A stretch of DNA of 64,000 nt from Balaenoptera acutorostrata (Eukaryota > Chordata > Mammalia > Artiodactyla > Balaenopteridae). The notes under the pieces are model-generated. The model did no database searches. It was not told where the DNA came from and saw only the letters and a program-made list of their open reading frames with translations. A program made the translations under genes and the position numbers. How positions within the stretch are numbered: the stretch's first letter is position 1; every line of letters starts with the position of its first letter. The stretch spans positions 38,830,561 to 38,894,560 of the forward strand of contig NC_080077.1 in assembly GCF_949987535.1 (NCBI RefSeq), written 5' to 3'. This document shows positions 36,786 through 48,408 of the stretch, piece after piece.

Positions 36786-37261
36786 TCTTTTGGAAAAAAT
36801 AATTCTCACTTCCCTGGCCACTGTAGTCACTTGAAACCAGAGTTAGACAATGAGGTAGCAAGTATTTTCATAGTTCTATTAATATATTTCTGCTCTCTGC
36901 ATGATGCTAACAGGTTTAAGAAACACAAAACCCAATTTGAACTGGAGAATCTGTTTCTTCACTTGGAAAGGAGTATAAATATACCCATTTGGCAATCACA
37001 ATAGAAACTAAAAGAATATCATGTTCAAGGACATATAAGTAATTGTCTTTCCAACAACCACTTTCTGAAAATAAGCACTGTAAAGTGAGTACAGTGGTTT
37101 AGCAGTGAAAGCTTTTCTGGGGTAGGTCTCAAAGAAAATGCCTCATTAACGTAAGCCACACACTCAAGAACGATGGCCAACAACCGCCAAGGAAGCTACT
37201 GGCCATGGGGAATTTCTTTTCTCATTTGTAACCGTTTCTGTTCTTCTGCTTTATGAAGAAT
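36786..37261. other. Unrecognised DNA
   Basis: No gene or clear repeat. Confidence 0.45.
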
Positions 37262-37990
37262 AAGCATTCATTCACTTGCTCCACAAATATTTACTGATGC
37301 ACTGATTACACAAGAGGCATTCTTGTCAGCTCTGAGGATAAGGTAAACAATTCAGCCTACACCCCTGCTTTCAAGAAGCTTTTACTCAAGACAAATGCAT
37401 AGATGAGGAAATATATAATATCAGCCAGTGGCAAGTGCTTTAAAGAAAACTAAAATAAGTTAAGTGATACAGGCTGATGGAATAGAGCATGCTATGATAG
37501 TTCGGGTGCTTTCCAAAGGCCTTCTCAGGAGAAGATATTTGAATAGAGAATAGAGTCAAAATAAAGGTCTAGGGTAAGAATATTCTAATCAAAAGGAACA
37601 ACAATTGGTAAGTTCCCATGGCAAGAAGGGCCAAGACCACCTGGCTGGACTGGAGTGAGTGACAGGGAATGTTAAGAGGTAAGATCAGAATGCAGGGGCA
37701 AAGTCTTGTGGGATCTTGTAGGCCACAGAGAAGAGTTATGTATAATTAGAAGCCACTGGGGGTTCTCATCAAATGCATGGCATGATCTGATCATGTTTCG
37801 AAAAGATCACTTCTTCTACACTGTGGAAGACAGACAGTAGAAAGAAAGCCTGGAAACAGTGGAAGAAATCTTTTCTCTGCAGAAATCTGGGAGAAAAACA
37901 AAGGGAGTGTCTTGCACCAAGTGCTGTGCATACAGAAAGCAGCAGTGGGTTCTGGGAAATATTTTGAAGGTAGAGCCAATAGGATATGTT
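37262..37990 (-). repeat. L2 LINE 3' region (antisense, long)
   Basis: About 730 bp of antisense L2. It begins 'cattcattcacttgctccac' plus 'aaatatttactgatgcac' (the reverse of the L2 3' terminus). It continues with 'ctttcaagaagcttttact', 'ggccttctcaggagaagata', 'gatcttgtaggccacagaga' and 'gcatgatctgatcatgtttc' plus 'gaaaagatcact'. The order is collinear with the L2 C-terminal coding region. No open frame of note. Confidence 0.75.
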
Positions 37991-40900
37991 GATTGATAGA
38001 CGAAGGGAGTTTAGAGTTGTCATCAAATAAATCTGTGCAATGTAATATATTACTGGATTTTCTATTTGTATTCTATTTCCTGCTGGAGCAGAGTAAAAAC
38101 TTGGAGATGGCACTGGGGCAGGAGCTGGTGGGCAAGGGAAGGGATATTCCTGTGCTCAAACTCATCAATCTTCCAGAATAATTATTGTTACTCATGAAAC
38201 AAGAATCAAATACTGGTTTTCCCCTTCCTTCCTTCTTTCCTTCCTTGCTTCCTTCAAGTGAACCATCCAAATATATTTAAAGAAATACATCAGCAATTTA
38301 TATTTACTTATAATCAAGTTTATGAATGAAATAATACTTTTAAATACAAAAGTTTAAATTTAACCCAACTGTAATTTTAAAGGGATAACATGACTACATA
38401 GTTGATGTTCTGCAGCTTTCATCAGGACTCTTTACCTAGTTATTTTAGTAATGAAGAATTTGAAAGAATGAATGGCATCTCATGCAAACTGCTCTACATA
38501 TTTAAGTTCTGAGTAATCGAGCATGAAAGTTGAAGTAGATTGAGTACGTTATGAACAGAGTTTAATGTAACAATCAAATAAACTGCATTCATGATATCCA
38601 TAATCATTAGTCTGTGGCATGACAATTAGCTACAAATGATAAACAGTTCTCATTAATATGATCAGTTCTACATTTACATAGCCATACAAAGTTTTTAACT
38701 GTCCTTTTTTTTTTAATTCTTCAATATCTCCTTGAGATTCAGCTATATCTGTTCTACTCTAAAACCACAAATGTGTCATACAATGAATGTTTGTTTAATA
38801 TGCTGATTGAACTAATATTGCTATGTTTCATCAACTCTATGTCCATCTCTCTCCTCTCTTTTCTTTCCCCTTCTCTCTCTCATCCCTCCTCACTGTGCTT
38901 TTCCCCACTCAGTATGCCCCCTAGATCACAGATCACAGATCTCTGATCAGACTTCCCCCAAATCACTATTTTCTTCTCTGCTTCCAGATTGCTTCACTGG
39001 AAAAGTTCTTAATGCATTCTCCTGTTCCCTGTTCCCTGGTCAGAAAGTTCAGCTCCTGGGTACCAAAGGGCTCAAATGCTGAGGTGGAAGATCAGAAAAG
39101 GACAAGGCAGTGTGATACCCAACAAAGAATACAAGCCAGAGAGAGACCTGGGAGACTTTGGACTTAGCCTCTGGGAGCTGTGGTGGACACGGAAAGGGAA
39201 TGCATGGGGGCAAATAAAGAGCTCTTGAAGCCCTACCAACTCATGACTGTGGTTTTCTCGCTATGGCTAAGAGAAGTAGATGATGCCAGATATATGCTCT
39301 TAAGTCCTTAAGAGTGTCTTAGAATAAAGCTTCCTGCAACATAGGATCTAAATAGTATTCTAGTGGTATACAGAGAGAGTAAGAAGAAGAAACATGAAAG
39401 AGTATTTGAGAGGAACCAACACAAGTTAGTTTTACACAAAAATATTTGAAATGCCATTATCTTTCTCCTCATGGGAATTTCTTTTCATGTAACCTGGCTT
39501 TTCATGGATAAACATGGACACATATGTTCAGTTTAAGCTGGAAGGGGTCATACTCAGGTCAAGAAAAAGTCCAAGTACTGTATAAACCTTGATATATATT
39601 AGCTATAACATGCTTCCTCGATTAGAGCTCTGACCTTGAAGACAGAGAGTTGGAATAACTGAATAATGCAGCCATTACACCTTTTCACATCAATCAGGGT
39701 ACTGACCCCTAAAGGCACTGTGGTCCAAGTGAAGGTTACTCTCAAGGTCTGAGATTCCATTCTGTTCTTGAGTGTAAGAAAACAAGCTTGGAGAGACAAG
39801 ATATACAAGAACTTAGTAAAGACTCCAGCATGAAAAGTCTTCTTTCTTAGGTATAATAACCTCCAAGGTTGGCCCTTGAATGATCATTTCCCAGTAGGGA
39901 GGGACTCCAATCAATGGCTTTGATTGATGCCACTACTCTTCCTTTGTTACCAGAACACAAGCACAGCTGGCTTGAACTTCTATAGTTTACCAAACACCAA
40001 GAAAGGGGAGGAAAAAAGGAAATAAATCTACATAGAGATTTCTTAGTAATCTAAACAATTTGTCAGGTTATTACAGAATTTCCAGGTTTTACTCTATCAC
40101 AGCTAGCTTGTTCTTTAGAGCCAGTGGCAATTCGGCAGGTTGCCCCTAATTCCAGTTGTTTTTCTTTGCTCAATACAATCAATGACATAATCATCAGATG
40201 TTAAGTGACAGAGTTAATTTTTTTAGGGCAAATCATCTGAAAATGGTGAAAAGACTTCAAGTTCCTTAAGGAAAACACATTGTAAAATTTCCATAGTGAT
40301 AATTTTATTAACACAGTGAGAGTTTTGAAGCTCCCTGTAAATTAGATTTAAAAATTAAAGTGTTAATTTCATTTAAAGCACATCTACCTCATCGTGCACA
40401 TTAAAGTATTTCAAAGAAATACATTTTAACAGTACTTTATACAGTCAACATTTAAGGGAAAAGCATAGACAACAAATAGAATTTCAGGGAAATTAGTGAT
40501 GCATGCCTCAGAAATTATAGGGGTTCATTCTTAAAATCATTATTTAAGTGTAGGTTCTTTTTAATTCCAAGAGAAATACTTTATTTTTCTTTACTCACCA
40601 ACTAAATTCCTCATTAACCTACAAGAACACAGCAACGCTGTTGTGCAGCTGATAACCCTACCTTTTTATTATGCAAATAAGACTATACAGGTGGTTACAG
40701 ATTTTGAAATAACTGTTGCTAATTATACATTATTCTCCAATGCCATAATAAAAAGTGAATGAACTTGATACTGACATAAGGAAAATATGCAGTTTAAAGA
40801 AATGACATGGTATCCAAAACAGATGTTATCATAAATTACAGTCTAATAATTTAAGGGTAAAATTGTGCTTAAGGCTCAGTCATCCATAATGGATTTCTTT

Positions 40901-42548
40901 ATGACTTACCCAACAGGAATCAGGGTTAAACATTCTACAAAGGGTTTACTCTTGCTTGAATTATATGTGATTAAAAGTTTCAACTTGACACAATTGATTA
41001 ATTAACTCCGAAATTCAACTGTTGTGTAGAAATAGTTCACTGGCAAGGATCGCTCATGGCAACACAAGTCATGAAGGTTTACTTGCTGAACACAGGGAGG
41101 CAGAGAAGGAAGGGAAGTGAGTCGCACACACTAAAACAGCATGCGCCAAGACAGGGCAGCAGTTATGCAGTTTCCAAGCTGACCTCAGAGATACAAGCAG
41201 ATTTGTGGAAACAGCAGAAATCAAAGGTTACATATTCACAGTCACACAATCACTGTGGAAGAAGCTGGGGTGCTGGGCCTAACATTGAGGGGAGCGAGAG
41301 AGCCATTTAGCCTGGGCCTCGCCTTCTCAAAGGACCTCAGATTTAGACTTGGATGTTATCTCTATTTTAGTTTTACCACATGGTCACAGATACACTGAAA
41401 CGATGGAATAAACCGAGGTGTTCATATTAAAATACTCAATACACCATAATTGTCGTAAGAATGGTAGACATCTCTCTATTTTCCAATACACCAGAAGTCT
41501 CAGCAGTGCAAGTAGCTAGAGCACTCTTGACCCCGAAGATGACCTGGCAACCCAGAAACGGAGACCTGCAGATGTTGAAGATAAAGTTCTACACTGTGTT
41601 AGCTTTAGGATATGGTCATCAATACCATTATTAGTAAGTTTAATAGTACTGACCATCAGAACAGGGGATTTTAGCAAAGTAACTGTTTTCTCAAATATAA
41701 GCAGTTATACTGACCCAGGATAAAATAAGTGAGGAAGAAAGAAACTAGAGTTCAATGTGAGTGCTTTATCATCTTAAGCATTAACAATATCTTCAATTAA
41801 TGAAACACCACTATTTTACCCATTCTTTATAACTTTGTGCAAATATTGAAAATATGGTTCATAAATCTTGAGGTTTCCACATACAAAATTTATATACACA
41901 TTTGTGTGCATGTGTAATGTGACAGTTTCTAAAATATATGTGACACTGCTCTTATCCCTTAAATTTCAGAGTGGCAGAAATACACACATAAAAAACCCCA
42001 ACAAGGTGAAGCAAAGTTCTATCCAAATCTTGAACTATGACCTAAATTTAAGAGTTCAGTGAAAAAGTTTTGAAGATACAAGGTATGGCAAATAACCCGG
42101 ACAAGTTGCTATTTACTGCACTGTATCTGCATAAACAACAAATCAAAGTGATTGCTTCATAGTTTCTCTTCATCCAAAAGTAGGTACCTTATTAAACAAG
42201 AGACTAATTTCTCAGGTTTTATGTTTTTCCTTATCAAAGTATTTGCTACTGAGACTGAGTGGATCTGGTGTAGGCATACACTTCTTTGTTAGGCATCTAT
42301 AAGATTAGGACATGGGATAAGGCTACAGTAGTAGCCCCAAGGAGGCTTGGTAAGGCTTTGTGACTATGAAGATATGATTCTAGGCAACTTTGCTGAGGAA
42401 TAAGAGACCAAAACATAAGGCTATTGGTGGGGGCAAGGTGCCACAAGGACAGAGTTCAGACTTAGAGAGAAGGCTGGGGGTTATCTTTTGAGGTAGAAGG
42501 ACAAGGTCTAAAGTCCAATTAGGGGTTAAAGTGGGAATCTCATAATTC
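37991..42548. other. Long unrecognised stretch
   Basis: About 4.5 kb without a repeat or gene I can name. 38220-38257 is a (CTTC)n run. 38860-38905 is CT-rich. An octamer ATGCAAAT lies at 40671-40678. The 84-codon frame at 41056-41310 has no motif. It is moderately AT-rich with scattered single-copy-looking sequence. Conserved elements may be present but cannot be judged from one genome. Confidence 0.45.
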
Positions 42549-42646
42549 TCACAGTCTAAGCCAGAGTACCATTCTGGAAGTGATTTAATTTGAAATTAAA
42601 TCACAGTCTAAGTCAGAGTGTCTACCATTCTGGAAGTGATTTAATT
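42549..42646. repeat. Local tandem duplication
   Basis: A segment 'tcacagtctaag..cagag' followed by 'accattctggaagtgattta' occurs at 42549-42590 and again at 42601-42646 (42 and 46 bases). The second copy has 3-4 extra bases inside. The period is about 52. Confidence 0.9.
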
Positions 42647-43269
42647 CAGAATCCTACCATGATAAGAATGAACTGGGACAGAGGTGGGATAATAATAAGG
42701 CTGCTTGCATCAGAAATTGGGAAAAAGGCACTTCATAAGTGAAAAGCTAGAACACACGAGTATGGCAAAAGAAGAAAGGACTGACACTTGCTTTTTGTTT
42801 TTTGTTTTTTTTTGCTTCAGGCCCAGGAAATTTTGAAAGAAACTTGAGTTATCCCATAGGACTTTAGAGCAAACTTCAAAGAATCCCTTTGGAATCAATT
42901 AGTGCCTACAAATATTTATCTAAGAAGTCCCTCAAAGATATTTGACAGGTAAATATTAATGCTTAAATTCAATGATGCCCAATAACACAGCCCTGTGAAC
43001 AGAGTGTTTGTCTGTGTTTGGGTTGCTTTTTTTTTAATGCTATTACAACATTAAGCATTTGATAAATGTATGAAAATGGTATTATCAAGCTGAAATATTA
43101 TGACCTCCCTGAAGCATCTCCAAATTACTCTTCCAGCTATTCAGTTTATGTGCATACCTAGAACAGTAGGATAACCAATGAAGCTGTTATATTAAAGTCT
43201 AATTTTCAATGAGGTAGAGATAATTATTAAAATCACATTGACTCTTTTCATGGGGAAAGACTAATAGTT
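42647..43269. other. Unrecognised DNA
   Basis: No gene or repeat recognised. There are T-rich runs near 42800 and 43030. Confidence 0.45.
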
Positions 43270-43395
43270 ATAGCATACCCACTTTGCGTCATACCCACTC
43301 CATATATTTTCTACTGAAACCTTCCCAACAAACCAGTGAGGTGGGCATTATTTCCATTTTACAAATTAGAACACTGAGGCTGAGTTTAGAGACAG
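43270..43395 (-). repeat. MIR SINE fragment
   Basis: Antisense MIR core: 'aaaccagtgaggtgggcatt', 'atttccattttacaaattag', 'aacactgaggctgag'. Confidence 0.65.
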
Positions 43396-43483
43396 AGTGT
43401 ATATATATATATCACATATATATATACATTTCATTATATGTTTCATTATAATATTTCACTGTAGTATTTCATTGTAATTTCAT
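43396..43483. repeat. TA-rich low-complexity tract
   Basis: (TA)n runs with ATTTCATTATA-type repeats, directly before an old L1 3' end. Confidence 0.7.
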
Positions 43484-43992
43484 ACAATGAAACATTACTC
43501 AACCGTGAGAAAGATGAAAATCCTTCTGTTTGTGACAACGATGGGTCTTGAGGGCATTATGATAAGTGAGATAAGCCAAACAGAGAAAGACACTTAAATA
43601 CTGTATGATCTCATTCATATGCAGAATCTGAAAAACCCAAACTCAGAGAAACAAAGAGCAGAACAGTGGTTACCAGGGGCTGGTGGTGTAGGGGTGGGCG
43701 TGGGGAAATAGGGAGATCCTGGTCAAAGGGTACAAACTTGCAGTTATGAGATTAACAAATGCTGGGACTGTAACATACAACACAGTGATTATAGCTAGAG
43801 CCAATAATACTGTAAGAGAGTATATCTTAAATGTTTTCACCACAAAAAAAGAAATGGTAACTATGTGACAGGATGGAAGTATGACCTAGTGCCATGGTGG
43901 TAATCATTTTGCCATATATAAATGTATCAAATCAACACCTTAAACTTACATAATGTTATATGTCAATTATATCTCAGTAAAACTGGGGGGAA
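43484..43992 (+). mobile_element. Older L1 (L1M-type) C-terminal and 3' UTR fragment
   Basis: It starts with a degenerate L1 ORF2 end ('aatgaaacattactcaaccg' resembling MEYYSAIK-coding text) and continues with 'taagccaaacagagaaagac', 'gtatgatctcattcatatgc', 'tggttaccaggggctggtgg' and 'gtcaattatatctcagtaaa'. This is the 3' end of an older, mammal-wide L1 group, distinct from the young copies at 56939 and 63565. No TSD was identified. Confidence 0.75.
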
Positions 43993-45789
43993 AAGAATTG
44001 AGCCCAAACTACTTACTCCAAAGCATGTCCCCTTTCTACAAGGGGACATAAAAAATCACCTCCAGAAATAAGAATCACCTCCAGAAGAATACTAGGATTC
44101 TTAAAGATAGTTTTATCATATCTTTGCATCAACATTTTTCTTGAAGGATTCAAACGATCACGCAAGTCATAAGAAATATCTTGTAAAGCACCCTTTTACT
44201 ATTTAGGGTGAAAGCAAGCTGTAGGTATCTATCCCGATTCACAAGTATTTGAGGAAAGAATAATAGGCATATTCAATAGGTGATAAGCACCTTAGAAAAA
44301 TCTAGATGTATCGTGCACACTTACTAATTATAGCTCAGAGATAACTCTGAGCTCTTTTATAAGCCCAGTGGCTGTCACCCTTTTATAATAGTTTGTCAAC
44401 TGTATTCCTTTCCCACTATCCCTGATGGAAACATGTAATTACTGAAACTACCAAAGTAAATGCATTTGAATTAAAGCAAACCACACTGTAAACTTTATGG
44501 CCATAAATTCTGTAAGGCACATGGGATTGAATAACATGAAATGACTTGGCTGCTTTAAGAGAGAGAGAAAAAAAAAAGTGTATCAACATAGCAGCTAAAA
44601 CCTAACAATGGCTTTGTAAGAGTACTTGACTCAGTTATTAAATAAATAAGCATACCTCCAGGAATGAACGCAGTTGTGGTTACAATGAAGTCTTAAATAA
44701 AAAGTAGGGCCTTTAAAATACACATCAACTGTTCTGAAGCTACTGAGAAAGTTTATGAATTTAAACCATGGCCCATAGGATAATATTTAAGAAGCCAGTC
44801 TTCTTCTACAATGACAAATCACACCTCAAAATCGCCTTCACAGTCATAAAACCCTCAAGCCAGGCAAATCCCTGAGCTGTCCTTCAGCTTCGGCCAACAA
44901 AAGTACCAGCAATAAGAACTGCTTGTAATCCACCTGCAGCATAGTCTAAATGAAGGTAAATAAGGCATTCATGCAAGAAATTAACACATGGCAGAAAATA
45001 ATACTGAGCTCCAGGGCAAAATTCAGTCTTCTGTCACAGTGAAAAATCAAAGAATATAACTTAGACTATGAAATCCCTAAACAGTATCTGATTAGTATAA
45101 TTCAGAACTTTACTCCAGGGACACATACTTTTACAATATTTTTTTTAACCTTATTTTATCATGCTCTTAAAGATATTCTTCACTATCTAGAATTATATGC
45201 AGGAAAGCACTCATCACTGGTTTTTCAATTAGTTATTAAATCTCTTTGATATTATGTCCTTTTCTATGAACATTAGTCATTATTTTAGTTATTCCTACTG
45301 CACTGATTTAGAAGGTAAATGAACATTCTGTTCCAACGTGCTCAGTTTTTGTTTCAATTCCTAAACATAAAAATAATTTCTCATGTGCTAATCAGTAACA
45401 TATTTCAAACTATGAAGCCCCTGGGGAGACAGCTCTACTAAGAACTCCTCCCAAAGAAGTGCTTGGAAAGCGAAGGAGCACCCAGCAACATTTCACGGGT
45501 TCTTGTCTAAAATTTGGTAGCAAAAAGAAAATCACAAGAGAATTTCTCAATTTTTTATCCACAGTCCTTTCTGAACTCTGAAGCAGAGTAAAAAAATGCC
45601 TGGAGATGTTGATCCCAGAAGTTATGTAACAGCAGGGAAGATCAAATAAACATTCTGCTTAAAACTGCTGCGCTGACTAATTTTAATATTAGACTCTGAA
45701 ATACCTTCCTAAAAAACTACATATGTATGTATAAATGTAATCCATGTAGTGCACAGCTTATGTGAATGTTTTTTTGTGTGTGTTAAGTG
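43993..45789. other. Unrecognised DNA
   Basis: No gene or clear transposon. A short direct repeat 'aatcacctccagaa' occurs at 44054-44067 and 44073-44086. An A-run lies at 44568-44577. Confidence 0.45.
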
Positions 45790-46330
45790 CTTTTGCATAA
45801 TTTCAGCCAATGGTGGCTAGCCTAGCAGATGAAACTAACTTTCAGCCCATGAGCCCCAGGCTGCTAACACTCTCAGCCAATAGGGCTCTGCAACTTTATC
45901 CTGGGGGAACATTTTCTGCAGTGTATATTTCTCTTGCTATTCTGTCTTTTTTTGCCACTTATTTCGTGTTCTGGTAAGCGGTTTGGGCCCATAATGACAG
46001 ACAAATGGAGGCTAGACCTGCTAGCAGAAATCAGTAGCACTGGTTGTCAACATGCCTGTGTTATGATGGCTCGAGGTTCCTTCCAGAAAATGGCTGAGGA
46101 CCTATGAGGTAAAGATCTTCAGGAAGTTCAGGACTGGTGAAAGCCTCCTGGCATTGTGAAAGGCACCAAGGACATACTGGAGCCTACAAGGCTAGGACAA
46201 CACTTGTGTGGACAGTTGCTGGAAGAAACAGTGGTTGGAGGAATCCTAATTTGAGGAACTGAAGAAAACCCAAGAGAGAACAGTGATACTGGACATCTAG
46301 AATGAATCTTCCTAGGAACTAAGCCAGACT
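45790..46330 (+). repeat. Possible LTR/ERV remnant with twin CCAAT boxes
   Basis: Two 'CAGCCAAT' motifs (CCAAT at 45807-45811 and 45877-45881, spacing 70) precede a pyrimidine-rich 'tattctgtctttttttgcca' stretch and a 'ggtttgggcccataatgaca' stretch. This order suggests an old LTR promoter and leader, but I recognise no family and find no TSD or viral gene. It could equally be unique sequence. Confidence 0.3.
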
Positions 46331-47100
46331 TTACAAACTGTAGGTCCTGACCTATTTGTGGGTCATGAAATCAATTTTGTGGATCAAGATCTTTTTTTTC
46401 CAATATAATAATATAATAAAATTGAATAAGATGAAAATATCATAGTGCTTCATTCACAGTAAATTATTGGCCATACAATTCTTGCTTCATTTCTAATTTA
46501 TGTCTTGTTATTCCATATAATGTCTACCCATGAGTCACATTTTAAAATGTATGAAAGCCAATAACCTACGCACAAACCACCACAAGTAGTGCTGAGTTAG
46601 CATTTCCATTTCATGGAATGCACTCCCCACAGAAAACAGGTTATGAGGATACAGAAATGGCTCCTCTGGTGTTACAAACCTCAGCTTGAGGAGTGTGTAA
46701 GGTAAGGAGTTCATTTGCCTCTGTGTATTAATATCTTCTATGCCTTGCTGAACAATGCGTACTTGTGTGCTAAGACCCACCAGAACCACCACTACCACTT
46801 TCCTCAAATAACTATATCTTTGGGCTCTGGTTCAGTTTCCTGATTGACACTCCATGACTTCATCAAGACTGGAGACTTATCTAGACTCCAAACTCTCTTG
46901 GTCCAAATCTTAACAGTCTGCCTAGATCCTCCCAGACTCTTCAACCCAATACCTAGACACTTGTTTAAATTTCCCAAGTCTGCCTGGTGATCTGCTCTGA
47001 AAATGAACTATAGCTACAAGGCTCACCTGACATCCTAGAACCACTGCCTACTTCTTGGAACCTACTTCTGCTTTATCCTAGCCACCAAAATTTTATTTCC
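46331..47100. other. Unrecognised DNA, possibly part of an ERV remnant
   Basis: It lies between the CCAAT-box segment and the LTR at 47101. 46860-47060 is unusually rich in CT and CC. It may be decayed ERV interior, but no protein similarity is visible. A T-run lies at 46393-46400. Confidence 0.35.
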
Positions 47101-47695
47101 TGATAGACATGGCTGGACTTTACTATATTCTTTGGATATTCTAGGCAGATTGGTGACTGTGAAACCAACAGGATCCTGTGGGGCCCTCTCCGTACAAAAG
47201 CTCCTCTGTGTACCCCGTTTCTTGCTTGTAGAAAAAGATTTTAGTCTCCTAGATGTTCCCTGAGTTCCAAAGAGCAGGCACAAGCAGTTACTAATTAGAG
47301 AAGTGAGAGTATGCAGAAACAAAGGAAAAGCAGTTAAACAAGAAAAGTAATGGCAATAGTTACGCTATAAAACAGAGTTCTAGTTTCTCCTCAAGGGATA
47401 TACATAACAATCTGATGGATATCCTTGAGCTGTTCTTCAGGAACTAAGACCGACTCCCCTCCACCCAGGTGGAGGATGGTGACTGTATTCTTCACACAAG
47501 CACTAGACCCCAGACTGGCTGGAACCAGAAGGTTGATGATTGAGATTCCTGAATCACCACCCTGTTACCTCACCACCAACTAATCAGAAGAAAGTCATGA
47601 TTCCTGCAGCCCGTACCCCCAAATGTTGCCTTTAAAAAACACTCCCCCGAAAACCACTGAGGAGTCTGGGTCTTTTGATCATGAGCTGCCTGTAC
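47101..47695 (+). mobile_element. ERV1-type LTR, 5' portion (outer, split)
   Basis: This matches my memory of an LTR family common in cetartiodactyl genomes: 'ggatcctgtggggccctctc', 'ctcctctgtgtaccccgttt', 'gtctcctagatgttccctga', 'aacagagttctagtttctcc' plus 'tcaagggatatacataacaa', 'gtcatgattcctgcagcccg' and 'gtcttttgatcatgagctgc'. The 5' edge is uncertain; 47101 is a guess from a TG start. The element is broken at 47695 by another LTR and resumes at 48300. Confidence 0.65.
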
Positions 47696-48299
47696 TGTAA
47701 GCAGATAAGGTAGAAGGTCCCCAGAGAAAGAGAACTAGGCCTGGCTTTCTTGACATAAGAGAAGCCATTTTTGGCCTGAGTCATTGTGTGATCTAGACCT
47801 GGCCACAGTACTTGCCCTTGATCAGGTCTCAATAACTAATGATCTTAAGGGCAGTGAGAGAATGTAGGAACAAGGGAAAAGTAGCCAAGAAACAACAGTT
47901 CGGCAATAAAACAGAATCCTAGCTCCTCCTCAAGGGATACTCATAACACTCTGACACAGTCTTTGAGGTCTGCAGGAACTAAGGCCCCCAACCACATGGA
48001 GGACGCAATGATGATGTTGACCCTCTTGACTTCAAGCAACTAAAGCTTGGACTCTGTCGACCTTTGCCCCAATTCTATGCTGAATTCCCCTCTGTTCAAG
48101 CCCCCCTCATGAATATGCATGTACCCTTAGCTTAAAACATCCCCCATTTTGCTGTTTGGGGAGACACTGCTTCGGGAAAGATCTCTGGTGTCCTCCTTAC
48201 TTGCTGGAAGTAATAAATCCTTCCTTCTCCCGAATTTTTGATTGGTTGGGTCTTTTGGCTTGACACCAACCAAGGAGCGAACCCAATTTTCAGGTAACA
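47696..48299 (+). mobile_element. ERV1-type solo LTR nested in the outer LTR
   Basis: A 604 bp LTR with TG...CA termini (starts TGTAAGCAG, ends CAGGTAACA). The flanks are GTAC (47692-47695) and GTAT (48300-48303), a 4 bp target duplication with one mismatch, as expected for gammaretrovirus-like ERV1. It has AATAAA at 48212-48217, after 'ggggagacactgcttcggga'. It shares the segment 'ataaaacagaatcctagctc' plus 'ctcctcaagggatactcata' with the outer LTR, so the two are related but distinct families. No internal retroviral sequence is present. Confidence 0.78.
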
Positions 48300-48408
48300 G
48301 TATTCCTTGCTGGGCCCTGCAATAAACGCTGTACTTTCCTTCACCACAACCCGGCATAAGTAAATTGGTTTTGCTGTGAGGCACAGACTTCAGTTTGATT
48401 TGGTAACA
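48300..48408 (+). mobile_element. ERV1-type LTR, 3' portion (outer, split)
   Basis: It continues the LTR broken at 47695: 'tattccttgctgggccctgc', AATAAA at 48321-48326, then 'tttccttcaccacaacccgg' and a terminal 'tttgatttggtaaca'. R and U5 of the outer LTR are thus separated from U3 by the nested LTR. Confidence 0.72.

Noticed and set aside
41056..41310. An 84-codon ATG-started frame
   Set aside because: No recognisable family, signal peptide or domain; single exon in repeat-rich DNA.
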